From assembly GCF_003003775.1 (NCBI RefSeq), contig NZ_PVWJ01000036.1, positions 1 through 42,647 on the forward strand: a stretch of 42,647 nucleotides of DNA. The letters run 5' to 3'. Source of the DNA: Merismopedia glauca CCAP 1448/3 (GTDB lineage: Bacteria > Cyanobacteriota > Cyanobacteriia > Cyanobacteriales > CCAP-1448). Below, one piece after another: positions 16,633 to 24,280 of this stretch (position 1 is its first letter; every line of letters starts with the position of its first letter). Made by a program: the position numbers and the translations under genes. The notes beneath the pieces are model-generated. The model had not been told where the DNA came from. It made no database searches and worked only from the letters and a program-made list of their open reading frames with translations.

Positions 16633-17229
16633 ATGGCATTTGAACAACCACCTTTACCTTACGATTCCAAGGCACTAGAGCCACATATGTCGGCTGAAAC
16701 CTTCAGCTATCATTATGGCAAGCATCATGCTGCTTATGTCGCTAATCTCAACAAATTGGTGCAAGATACCGAACTAGCAAGTAAATCCTTAGAGGAAGTC
16801 ATCAAAGCTAGCTACAATGATTCCAGCAAAACTGGCATCTTCAATAATGCTGCTCAAACTTGGAATCACACATTCTTCTGGAATTCAATGAAACCAGGTG
16901 GTGGCGGTCAACCAACTGGAGAATTAGCCGAAAAAATCAATGCTGCTTTCGGTAGCTTTGATAAATTCAAAGAAGAGTTCAAAAACGCTGCAACTACCCA
17001 GTTTGGTAGCGGTTGGGCTTGGTTAGTCAAAGATGGTGATACCCTCAAAATTACTAAAACCCCTAACGCCGAAAATCCTCTAGTCCACGGACAAACCCCG
17101 TTATTGACTTTGGATGTGTGGGAACACGCCTATTATCTAGATTATCAAAACAAACGCCCTGATTTTATCCAAGTTTATCTCGATAACTTAGTTAACTGGG
17201 ATTTTGCGGCTCACAACTTGGCTGCTTAA
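16633..17229 (+). CDS. sodB: Iron superoxide dismutase
   Basis: A 198-residue cytosolic superoxide dismutase. The metal ligands lie in [21 protein letters not shown] and [11 protein letters not shown]. The Gln in [11 protein letters not shown] and the overall spacing mark the iron type rather than the manganese type. There is no signal peptide or membrane anchor, in contrast to cyanobacterial MnSOD. It starts with ATG at 16633 after an AGAGGA ribosome site and is monocistronic, ending with a strong terminator at 17253. Regulation cannot be read from the upstream region. Confidence 0.96.
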   Translation: MAFEQPPLPYDSKALEPHMSAETFSYHYGKHHAAYVANLNKLVQDTELASKSLEEVIKASYNDSSKTGIFNNAAQTWNHTFFWNSMKPGGGGQPTGELAEKINAAFGSFDKFKEEFKNAATTQFGSGWAWLVKDGDTLKITKTPNAENPLVHGQTPLLTLDVWEHAYYLDYQNKRPDFIQVYLDNLVNWDFAAHNLAA

Positions 17230-17252
17230 TTTCACTAACTAAAAGAATTATA

Positions 17253-17288
17253 GAGAGGTGCGATCGCGTATCTACCTCTCATTTTTTT
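17253..17288 (+). terminator. Intrinsic terminator after sodB
   Basis: A 7-bp stem GAGAGGT (17253-17259) / ACCTCTC (17274-17280) is followed by A and seven T. A HIP1 site GCGATCGC sits inside the 14-nt loop. Confidence 0.87.
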
Positions 17289-17340
17289 CAACCACTATTG
17301 TGCATTAGAGTTGTGCTATATTTCCGATTCCTATGCCCAA

Positions 17341-17406
17341 GGTAGGCGGTGTCGGAGGTTTCCAGCCCCGCAGGGGCGGCTGCGCCAACCGACACTTAAG
17401 CCTACC
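17341..17406. repeat. Long imperfect inverted repeat with inner hairpin
   Basis: Outer arms GGTAGGC (17341-17347) / GCCTACC (17400-17406) and GTGTCGG (17349-17355) / CCGACAC (17389-17395) enclose a GC-rich inner hairpin CCCC-GCA-GGGG. It is much richer in G+C than its surroundings and looks like a mobile palindromic repeat. The reading frame of the small gene that follows passes through it, but probably is not translated here. Confidence 0.7.
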
Positions 17407-17449
17407 GCCATGCCCTATGCCCCGTGCCCAACTTATTCAATTGTTCCAA

Positions 17450-17656
17450 ATGAATAGTGAAGAATTGGCTCGCTATATTGAAGCTACAGATGGAATTTCT
17501 AAGCCTTGGTTGCTGATTCAACTACGGCTCAAAAAACTCGAAGAACGCCGTCATTCAATTTCTTCTCAAGAATACGAAGAGGAACTAGCCGAACTTCACA
17601 AACAATTGATGAATTTAGGTGAATGGTGGCGTGGAATTGAAGATGAAGTCTTTTAA
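17450..17656 (+). CDS. Small helical protein, unknown
   Basis: A 68-residue protein (start MNSEELARYIEATDG) that is almost wholly helical and charged. It has KKLEERRHSISSQEYEEELAE in the middle and ends in LGEWWRGIEDEVF. The frame is open from 17333, but the first 39 codons run through an inverted repeat (17341-17406) and are rich in Pro, Gly and Arg, so the ATG at 17450 is preferred. No family is recognised. It is convergent with the trypsin-TPR gene, 9 bp away. The helical pattern and amphipathic look support a real protein. Confidence 0.6.
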   Translation: MNSEELARYIEATDGISKPWLLIQLRLKKLEERRHSISSQEYEEELAELHKQLMNLGEWWRGIEDEVF

Positions 17657-17665
17657 ATGTCTCAA

Positions 17666-19279
17666 TTAGATTGGTTCGTTTAAACCGCCATCTGGAGCCG
17701 GATTAGATGGTTTTGGTGCGGGAGTTGAGGGATTGAGTTTGCGATCGCTCTCAAACTTTATTTCCCTATTTAGCCAATAAACTTCATCTGCGGCTTTTTT
17801 AGCTAGTTCTGGTTCATTTACACCAGGAAATAGTTCAGAGGCTTTTTGGAAATCTTCAACTGCACCTGTTAAGTCTTTAATATTCCGACGGACAGCAGCA
17901 CGGTTATACAGGGCAATGGGGTGATTTACTGTATTTTCTGGTGCTAACTCAATGGCTGAGGTAAAATCTTCAATTGCACCCTTGCGATCGCCTAAAGTAT
18001 TTCTAAATCTGCCTCTTTCGATATAAGCTTCCACATAGGTAGGTTTGACGCGAATTGCTTCGGTGAAGTCTGCTACTACCCCTTCGCGATCTTTGAGTTT
18101 AGAACGAGCCGCAGCACGGTTAAAGTAAGAGATAGCATCATTGGGATTGAGACGTAAAGCTTCGGTATAGTCAGCTACTGCACCTGGATAATCATTTAGC
18201 TCAAAAAAGCGAATGGAAGCGCGATTGTAGTAAGCATTACTATAATCTGGATTGAGTTTAATTGCTTCTCCGTAGTCCTCTACTGCACCTTGTTTATCTC
18301 CCCGACGATATTTAGATATTCCCCGTCTGTAGTAGGCTTCGGCTGAGTTACTATCCCGCTTAATTGCTTCCGAGAAGCTGTCAATCGCTGCTTTATCATC
18401 TCCTTTCTCGCTTTCTACCATCCCAGCGACAACAAAATCACCAGTCGATTGCGGGTTTTTGAGTTTTTCTTCGGGTTTCTCAGTGCTTGGCTCGTTATTG
18501 ACTGCCACATTTTGCACGTTTGTGCCGATTTGTCCGCGTTTAGCTAAAAAGGCAGAAATAGGAACTCCCGCATTCGTGCCAGTTTTGACTCTTACAGTCA
18601 CTGTTTGTCCGCTTTCTACCTGTCCTTGACCTTCTTCTAAGTCACCAGAGGTGTGGACAGCTACTACTCTTCCTTCCACATCAAAGACGGGTCCCCCACT
18701 CATTCCCCCTTTGGTAACGGCATTATAGACAATAAAGTTACCATTAAGGGCTTTTTTGCGAATACTCACGACAGATCCTGGCGAAAATCTAGCTTCGCGA
18801 TCGCTTCCTCGTTTCCGATTAGCGCCAATTCCCTCTACAGGATAGCCAAAGACATAGATATTGGAACCTAATTTGATTTGGCTAGAATCTCCTAAAGTAG
18901 CAGTTTTATAGTTATCTGTCGCTTTAAACGTTAAAACAGCCAGATCTGGATCTTGTTGATTATTTAAATCTCCCAAGCTTTGAAAACTAAGTACAGAATG
19001 GCTTTTACTATCGCTACAAGGCTGAACGATGGGATTTACTCCTACATCTCGTTTGACGTGGTTTGCCGTCAATACGGTGTAGATATCGCCATTTTTAGCA
19101 ATAATTACCCCCGAACCATCACCACTATTTCCAGTAGAATTGATTTGGACGCTGACATCGCAAGCAATTTGACCAACTTCTTCAGGAGTTTTGGCGATCG
19201 CCGGAAGTGTTATCGCAGAAGCGATCGCACCACTGACTATAATGACTAAGTATTTAGCTTCTTTTAAGTGTTTTTTCAC
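17666..19279 (-). CDS. Secreted trypsin-like serine protease with TPR repeats
   Basis: A protein of about 537 residues. It starts with a signal peptide (YLVIIVSGAIASAITLPAIA, then K). The protease domain has the catalytic triad His in LTANHV, Asp in DPDLAVLTF and Ser in GMSGGPVFD, as in HtrA-like trypsin folds; no PDZ domain is seen. The second half (about 290-500) is five to six TPR repeats of the type AEAYYRRGISKYRRGDKQGA. It is followed by a Pro-rich tail. It should act in the periplasm or outside the cell, with the TPRs binding a partner. No ATG is available near the front; GTG at 19279 is chosen, and TTG at 19291 is possible. Its gene is preceded by a repeat-rich gap. Confidence 0.88.
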   Translation of the reverse strand: MKKHLKEAKYLVIIVSGAIASAITLPAIAKTPEEVGQIACDVSVQINSTGNSGDGSGVIIAKNGDIYTVLTANHVKRDVGVNPIVQPCSDSKSHSVLSFQSLGDLNNQQDPDLAVLTFKATDNYKTATLGDSSQIKLGSNIYVFGYPVEGIGANRKRGSDREARFSPGSVVSIRKKALNGNFIVYNAVTKGGMSGGPVFDVEGRVVAVHTSGDLEEGQGQVESGQTVTVRVKTGTNAGVPISAFLAKRGQIGTNVQNVAVNNEPSTEKPEEKLKNPQSTGDFVVAGMVESEKGDDKAAIDSFSEAIKRDSNSAEAYYRRGISKYRRGDKQGAVEDYGEAIKLNPDYSNAYYNRASIRFFELNDYPGAVADYTEALRLNPNDAISYFNRAAARSKLKDREGVVADFTEAIRVKPTYVEAYIERGRFRNTLGDRKGAIEDFTSAIELAPENTVNHPIALYNRAAVRRNIKDLTGAVEDFQKASELFPGVNEPELAKKAADEVYWLNREIKFESDRKLNPSTPAPKPSNPAPDGGLNEPI

Positions 19280-19544
19280 GATCGTTACCAATTTTTTATA
19301 GGGGAAGGCAGGTTTGATTTGAACTTCAAACTTTGCTAATTAGACTTTTGGCAAAACCCGCTTCTACAAAGCGCAATTTATTGGGTTTGACTACCTAATA
19401 TATTGACGGAAACGCTCCACGGAAAAGTTTCCACTTCGAGAAACTCACATGGCGATCGCTCTGATAATTTCAAGCTACAACATTTTTTTTGTCTTGTCTG
19501 TAAGAAAAAGTAAATCATTAGTCCGCGCAGGCGGACTTTGTTGG

Positions 19545-19572
19545 GTAGGGGCGCAACGCGTTGCGCCCCTAC
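19545..19572. repeat. Perfect 28-bp palindrome, GTAGGGGCGCAA family
   Basis: Perfect 14-bp arms starting GTAGGGGCGCAACG. It differs from the copy at 8405 only at the centre. Confidence 0.85.
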
Positions 19573-19579
19573 CAGGATT

Positions 19580-19654
19580 TGTCGCTTAATTCCTTTAGTG
19601 CCGTAGGGTAGGCAATGCCTACCCTACCAAGAGTTGTCGCTTAATTCCTTTAGT
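19580..19654. repeat. Direct repeat pair with a 55-bp period
   Basis: The 20-bp sequence TGTCGCTTAATTCCTTTAGT occurs at 19580-19599 and again at 19635-19654. Each copy follows a palindrome, but the two palindromes differ in sequence. Confidence 0.85.
19603..19627. repeat. 25-bp palindrome, GTAGGGTAGGCA family
   Basis: Perfect 12-bp arms GTAGGGTAGGCA / TGCCTACCCTAC flank one A. A decayed copy lies at 9512-9531 upstream of cysH. Confidence 0.85.
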
Positions 19655-19657
19655 TGG

Positions 19658-22048
19658 TTACAAAAAGACCCCATTCGACTGTTTACGACGGATACCAATT
19701 ACAGATGGACGAGGTACGCCTTGCAATTGATTATTACCACCATCAGCGACAGAGATATTACTGGGCCAACTGCTACCCCGTGGTACAGTACGAGTTTGAT
19801 TGAATAAACTCCCATTAAGGTCTAACATCTCAATGTTACGACTCAAAAGAGTACCATCATTGATGGGACAATCTTCTCCAGGATGTTGCACCGCGATAAT
19901 CAAAGTATCTCCCACAAAGGTCGGCCCCGTCATCTCAGCACGCATTGGCCCGTGAGCAAAAGGAATCACCTCTCCTGCATATTGCCCTTTAGTGGGAATG
20001 TAGAATAACCAGTTATTCCCAAATACTCCGGTGAAATTAGCAACGTTACCAGTCGCAGTATGGTCAATAGTATTTTGAGTTCCCGCAGCACCTACGTCAA
20101 AACCATTATGAGTGCCAGTGGACATATCCGTTACTCCCCAGATGTTGCCACGAGCATCAAGGGCTAAATTGTCCAGATTCCCGAATCCAGCGCCATCCTC
20201 GGTTCCCGCTTCACCACCTTGGACAAATCTTTCCCAACGGAAATTGATTCCGGTTCCATCAGCACTATTTTCGATAATCTTGTACAATCCGCCAGATTGT
20301 TGATTTTCATCGGGATTAGCCGTATATTTAGCCACCACAAAAATCCGAGAGTCAGGGTAGCCATCGCTACCTGGCGCGCCATCAGTATAAGCGATGAAAA
20401 CTTCTTTGGTATCAGGATGTACTTCGATGTCTTCTGGACGCGCTGTGGGAGTACCGCCAACCAAATTAGCAGCTAAGAAAGCATCGCACAAAATTGCCCC
20501 TTGAGTAGGGTAGAAATCAGACAGCTTTTTACCTCGGTAATCGCGGATAACTGTAGTTTCGTTAGTGCGATCGCAGTTAAATACACCTCCATCCTCCGTT
20601 TGTCCAGCTATTCCATTGCGTTTAGGTAATGGTAACCGACCGTTCCTTTGCGCGGAACCTAAAGCCGCAAATTCTACTGATGAGATAACGGTTGGACGAA
20701 TGGGATTGGTTTGTGTATTTAAAGTGAGAGGAATCCATCTTCCAGTCCCATCTGGGTTGTACTTGGCGACGTACAGAGTTCCATCAGTCAGTAAGTTGCT
20801 ATTAGCTTTGTCCCCAGGGTACGTGACTTTATTTCTACTAACATACTTCCAAGTATGACCGCCACGGCGATCGTCTCCCATATAAACGATTAAGCGTTTT
20901 CCCGATTCTACTCTCAAAGCCGCATTTTCGTGGCGATAACGTCCTAAATAACTATGCTTGCGAGGTCTAAAACCTGGATTATTGGGGTCTATTTCCACCA
21001 TCCAGCCATATTTTTCGCCAACTAAGCCGAATTCCTCACCTGTAGTCCCGCTAGTATAACCTAACTGAGTGCCATCAGGTTTGACTCCTTCTGTGACTCC
21101 CACAAAAAAGCCAGAACTACCTTGAAAATTCTCTTCAGCGCTGAGAATTGTCCCCCAAGGAGTTGTACCACCAGAACAATTATAGGCAGTACCGATAATC
21201 TTATTCTTTAATCCATCGGAACTGAGGTTAAATACCTCTGTAGCTGCTGGTCCTGTTCCAATGAGATAGTTTGAATCGCCTTTTTGATAACTGCGAGTTC
21301 CCCAAGATGTAACCTGTTTGTAGGGAAGATTATCTTTAGGTCTAATATCTTTGCGACTGGCATTGATTCCTAAACCAGATAAACCGTGCAATCTACGATT
21401 TTTGGGATCTCTAACGACAATATATCGTCCTAGAGGGTTTCGGCGAGAAATCCTGACTATTGTTCCCCCCATGTTATACAAAAACTCGCCCAAAAGTTCA
21501 GTATTTTTAGTAGTGGGTAAACTTCTGCCAATTACTGGTGCAAATGCACTCGGAAAACCAACTAAATCGCTAGGAGTATCGGGAGCTAAATCTGATATTG
21601 GAAATCCTACATACTCGTGATTAATCCAAAGATAACCTTCGTCTAAAGATCTACTCAGAGGAATGAATCCGGTATAGTCGCAGTTATAGCCTACATATTC
21701 TTCAGGGTTACCAAAAACCTTATCACCCCATCTGACAATCACATATCGTTCATATTCTGGCGGGACGACAACATCATCAATGACCCTATAATTAGTTAAC
21801 TGAACGTTGCTAGAAGGGTTAATAATTTTCCCTCGATCAAGGTCTGTAGGTTGGTAACTTTTATTGGTTTGATATATCTCTAAAGGGTGAGGCAATCTGA
21901 CCGGAGTGAAGTTGAGTTGGTTACTTCTAGCTATACTGATGCTAGATTCACCCATTGCTTCTTTTCCATTCAGATGAGGAGCTAAAATAGCTGCACCAGT
22001 ACTACCTGCAAAGAAGAATAGTAGTTGTCTACGACTAATTTGAGACAT
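19658..22048 (-). CDS. phoX: PhoX-family alkaline phosphatase (DUF839)
   Basis: A 796-residue secreted phosphatase-type protein. The N-terminus has a twin-arginine-like signal (SRRQLLFFFAGSTGAAIL), which fits PhoX, a cofactor-loaded enzyme exported folded. Landmarks of the family include the YNCDYTGF block with its Cys, NCSGGTTPWGTILSAEENF with the metal-binding Glu, DDRRGGHTWKYVS, TEDGGVFN, and DGTGINFRWERFV. PhoX enzymes use iron and calcium and release phosphate from organic esters outside the cytosol. The length is at the upper end of the family. The ATG at 22048 is used. A possible Pho box lies about 190 bp upstream (22239-22268), in line with control by phosphate starvation. Some DUF839 proteins have no proven phosphatase activity. 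Confidence 0.87.
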   Translation of the reverse strand: MSQISRRQLLFFFAGSTGAAILAPHLNGKEAMGESSISIARSNQLNFTPVRLPHPLEIYQTNKSYQPTDLDRGKIINPSSNVQLTNYRVIDDVVVPPEYERYVIVRWGDKVFGNPEEYVGYNCDYTGFIPLSRSLDEGYLWINHEYVGFPISDLAPDTPSDLVGFPSAFAPVIGRSLPTTKNTELLGEFLYNMGGTIVRISRRNPLGRYIVVRDPKNRRLHGLSGLGINASRKDIRPKDNLPYKQVTSWGTRSYQKGDSNYLIGTGPAATEVFNLSSDGLKNKIIGTAYNCSGGTTPWGTILSAEENFQGSSGFFVGVTEGVKPDGTQLGYTSGTTGEEFGLVGEKYGWMVEIDPNNPGFRPRKHSYLGRYRHENAALRVESGKRLIVYMGDDRRGGHTWKYVSRNKVTYPGDKANSNLLTDGTLYVAKYNPDGTGRWIPLTLNTQTNPIRPTVISSVEFAALGSAQRNGRLPLPKRNGIAGQTEDGGVFNCDRTNETTVIRDYRGKKLSDFYPTQGAILCDAFLAANLVGGTPTARPEDIEVHPDTKEVFIAYTDGAPGSDGYPDSRIFVVAKYTANPDENQQSGGLYKIIENSADGTGINFRWERFVQGGEAGTEDGAGFGNLDNLALDARGNIWGVTDMSTGTHNGFDVGAAGTQNTIDHTATGNVANFTGVFGNNWLFYIPTKGQYAGEVIPFAHGPMRAEMTGPTFVGDTLIIAVQHPGEDCPINDGTLLSRNIEMLDLNGSLFNQTRTVPRGSSWPSNISVADGGNNQLQGVPRPSVIGIRRKQSNGVFL

Positions 22049-22401
22049 GAAGTTCGCCGCTCTTTAAAAGAAACTTGGGTATGACGAAATTAGCTATTAT
22101 GGTTAGCCAAGGTGTACATATTGACCGCAGTCATATCTAGTTTTTAAAGTATGACTGTCAAATAAATAGGTATTAACTATTAGCTAACTAACGTGACTGT
22201 CAGTGTCAGAACAGTACGTTTGGCAGTATATAATTCCAAAGTTAATTTGAGTTAATCTTTAGGTAAACAAGTTATCCAGAATATCAATTATCGTATCTAG
22301 TAGTAATGTTGGGGTTGAATATCGATTCGTTAAATAGGCTTAAGTTATCGCCTCCCCTTCGCCTAACGATAAACTAGAAAAGAAGTAGTGGGGAGAAAAG
22401 T
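22049..22401. promoter_or_regulatory. Divergent region between phoX and the GT2 gene
   Basis: This 353-bp AT-rich region contains a Pho-box-like triple repeat (22239-22268, minus strand) with a TATACT -10-like hexamer just downstream (22225-22230, minus strand). The GT2 gene on the other side is preceded by GGGGAG close to its GTG start. No other gene is seen. Confidence 0.5.
22239..22268 (-). promoter_or_regulatory. Candidate Pho box upstream of phoX
   Basis: Read on the minus strand, three direct repeats TTACCT, TTAACT and TTAACT occur with 11- and 10-bp spacing. The cyanobacterial PhoB (SphR) box is three copies of PyTTAAPyPy(T/A) with an 11-bp period. The match is imperfect in each unit, so this is a candidate only. 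Confidence 0.4.
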
Positions 22402-23349
22402 GTGTTTTTCAGCGTTGTGATTCCAACATATAACCGTTTACCGATTCTGGAAAAGTGTTTGACAGCACTAGAGAAACAGCAACTCAAGTCAAACACGGCG
22501 ATCGCAGATTATGAGATAGTAGTAGTAGATGATGGCTCTACAGATGGCACTATTTCTTGGCTAGTAGCACATCAGCCAGAGTTACCCCATGTTCGTTGGT
22601 TTGAGCAAAATCATGCAGGTCCTGCTGCGGCACGCAATCTGGGTGTAGCAAAGGCTCAAGGAGATTTTATCATCTTTATTGATAGCGATCTGGTGGTCAC
22701 AGCAGGTTTTTTGCAGAGCCATTGCGATGCTTTAATGGAGGGTGAGGCTGCAATTGAAAGCGATCGCCTTTTCACTTATGGTAGCGTTATCAATACCTGT
22801 AATTTCGATAATCCCACGGCTGAACCTTATAAAATCACTGATTTTTCCGCAGCTTATTTTGCTACTGGGAACGTTGCTATAGCCAAAAAATGGTTACAAG
22901 AAGCTGGCTTATTCGACACTCAATTTCAACTTTATGGTTGGGAAGATTTAGAGTTAGGGGTTCGCCTCAAAAAACTCGGTTTAAAACTGATTAAATGCCC
23001 CGAAGCAGTAGGTTATCATTGGCATCCACCATTCAGTTTAGCCGATATTCCCAACTTAATTGATAAAGAAATTCAAAGAGGAAAAATGGGAATTCTCTTT
23101 TATCAAAAACATCCTTCTTGGGATGTAAAAATGATGATTCAAATGACTTGGATTCATCGCTTATTATGGGGTATTTTATCTTTAGGTGGATTAGTAAACG
23201 AACGCAGTTTAGCACCTATTTTAAAACTTTTAATTGAACGAGGCAAACCACAACTAGCCTTAGAAATTGCGCGGATATTTCTTAATTGGTATAACGTTAA
23301 AGCAGTTTATCAAGAAGTCAGAAGTCAGAAGTCAGAAGTCAGAAGTTAA
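22402..23349 (+). CDS. Family 2 glycosyltransferase
   Basis: A 315-residue GT-A-fold glycosyltransferase. The nucleotide-sugar site has SVVIPTYNR at the start, VVVDDGSTDG (about 50-59) and FIIFIDSDLVV with the metal-binding DSD. The acceptor-side block GWEDLELGVRLKKLG holds the likely catalytic acid-base region (ED). There is no membrane helix. The start is GTG at 22402 behind GGGGAG. The last residues (EVRSQKSEVRS) are encoded by the AGAAGTC heptanucleotide repeat, so the natural C-terminus has probably been changed by repeat insertion. The sugar and acceptor are unknown. It is followed by a Uma2 gene. Confidence 0.9.
   Translation: MFFSVVIPTYNRLPILEKCLTALEKQQLKSNTAIADYEIVVVDDGSTDGTISWLVAHQPELPHVRWFEQNHAGPAAARNLGVAKAQGDFIIFIDSDLVVTAGFLQSHCDALMEGEAAIESDRLFTYGSVINTCNFDNPTAEPYKITDFSAAYFATGNVAIAKKWLQEAGLFDTQFQLYGWEDLELGVRLKKLGLKLIKCPEAVGYHWHPPFSLADIPNLIDKEIQRGKMGILFYQKHPSWDVKMMIQMTWIHRLLWGILSLGGLVNERSLAPILKLLIERGKPQLALEIARIFLNWYNVKAVYQEVRSQKSEVRS
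23313..23347. repeat. Heptanucleotide STRR, AGAAGTC x5, inside a gene end
   Basis: Four exact copies and one variant copy of the 7-bp unit form the last codons and the stop of the glycosyltransferase gene. This is the complement of the unit at 16430 and 40305. Confidence 0.93.
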
Positions 23350-23362
23350 TTTGGCTTCGCGA

Positions 23363-23404
23363 ATCAACCATCAACCATCAACCATCAACAATTAACCATC
23401 AACA
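23363..23404. repeat. Heptanucleotide STRR, ATCAACC
   Basis: Three exact tandem units ATCAACC and a decayed continuation lie between the glycosyltransferase and Uma2 genes. A complement-like trace (GTTGATGGTTGATT) occurs near 40256. Confidence 0.85.
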
Positions 23405-23427
23405 GTCCTAGTTTGTCACCCCGTCTT

Positions 23428-24126
23428 ATGTTTGAATACAAACCTCAGCTATACTATCCTTCTTCGGAAGAACTCCCCGACTCAGACGAAACTCCTGTGG
23501 ATAACGAACTGCAAGATTTGATTCCTGGAATGCTCAAAGCAATACTAGCTTGGCTGTGGGCAGATCGCACAGATTGGTTTTTTGGCGTAGATATGGGCAT
23601 CTACTACGATCCGGAGCAACCTCCTATAGTTCCAGATGGATTCTTGAGTTTGGGAGTCGAGAGGGTTTTTGATGAAGAACTGCGCTTGAGTTATGCTCTT
23701 TGGGAAGAGGATGTAGTGCCTACCTTAGCCTTGGAAGTACTTTCTCAAACTTATCGAGGAGAATATAGCCGCAAGAAAACCCAGTATGCTCAATTAGGGA
23801 TATTGTACTACGTTATTTATTCTTCTCGTCGTCGCCGCAAACCTCATTTAGAAGTACATAAGTTGGTCAATGGTAGCTATGTATTGCAAGAAGGGAACGT
23901 AGTTTTGCTGCCAGAAGTTGGTTTGGGCATTGGCATAGAACGAGGCATTTATCAGGGAATAGAACGAGAATGGGTGTATTGGTATGATGAGCAAGGGCAA
24001 AGATGGCTTGTTCCAGAAGAAATAGCTCGTCAAGAGCGGCAACAACGTCAGGAAGCTGAGCAACGAGTCAGAATACTAGAAGAGAGATTGCGTTCTTTGG
24101 GCATCGATCTGGAAAATGAAAAATGA
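23428..24126 (+). CDS. Uma2-family (DUF820) nuclease-like protein, copy 2
   Basis: A 232-residue paralogue of the protein at 7598-8296. It shares ELPDSDETPVDNELQ, DWFFGVDMG, the IVPDGF, LALEVLSQT and YAQLGILYYVIYSS motifs that form the PD-(D/E)XK core, and the EVHKLVNGSY stretch. In this copy the helix before Tyr reads KKTQYAQLG. The C-terminus is again a coiled coil (RQERQQRQEAEQRVRILEE). The start is ATG at 23428; a TTG upstream lies next to the repeat and is unlikely. The function of Uma2 proteins is unproven; transposon or phage-related nuclease roles have been suggested for the fold. Confidence 0.88.
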   Translation: MFEYKPQLYYPSSEELPDSDETPVDNELQDLIPGMLKAILAWLWADRTDWFFGVDMGIYYDPEQPPIVPDGFLSLGVERVFDEELRLSYALWEEDVVPTLALEVLSQTYRGEYSRKKTQYAQLGILYYVIYSSRRRRKPHLEVHKLVNGSYVLQEGNVVLLPEVGLGIGIERGIYQGIEREWVYWYDEQGQRWLVPEEIARQERQQRQEAEQRVRILEERLRSLGIDLENEK

Positions 24127-24280
24127 AGGCTTAATGGCGATCGCAAAACACGGAAAGTATACAATAAGTCCGATCTGTTTTTCCTCAGATCGCACCCAAA
24201 GATAGAGGTGTAATCGACCGATTTTAGGGACGATGTAAAATTATGAAATTGTCCTGAAAATAAGGCGCTAGGAGGTAGTT

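Larger units (their letters stand above)
19280..19657. other. Repeat-rich intergenic region between phoX and the protease gene
   Basis: These 378 bp hold a short hairpin (GTCCGC 19521-19526 / GCGGAC 19531-19536), two different palindromes (19545-19572 and 19603-19627), and two direct copies of a 20-bp tail (19580-19599 and 19635-19654). Downstream of phoX these hairpins may stop transcription. No gene is seen. Confidence 0.7.

Noticed and set aside
17333-17449. An N-terminal extension of the small helical protein.
   Set aside because: These codons lie in a GC-rich inverted repeat and give a Pro/Gly/Arg-rich sequence with no likeness to the rest.
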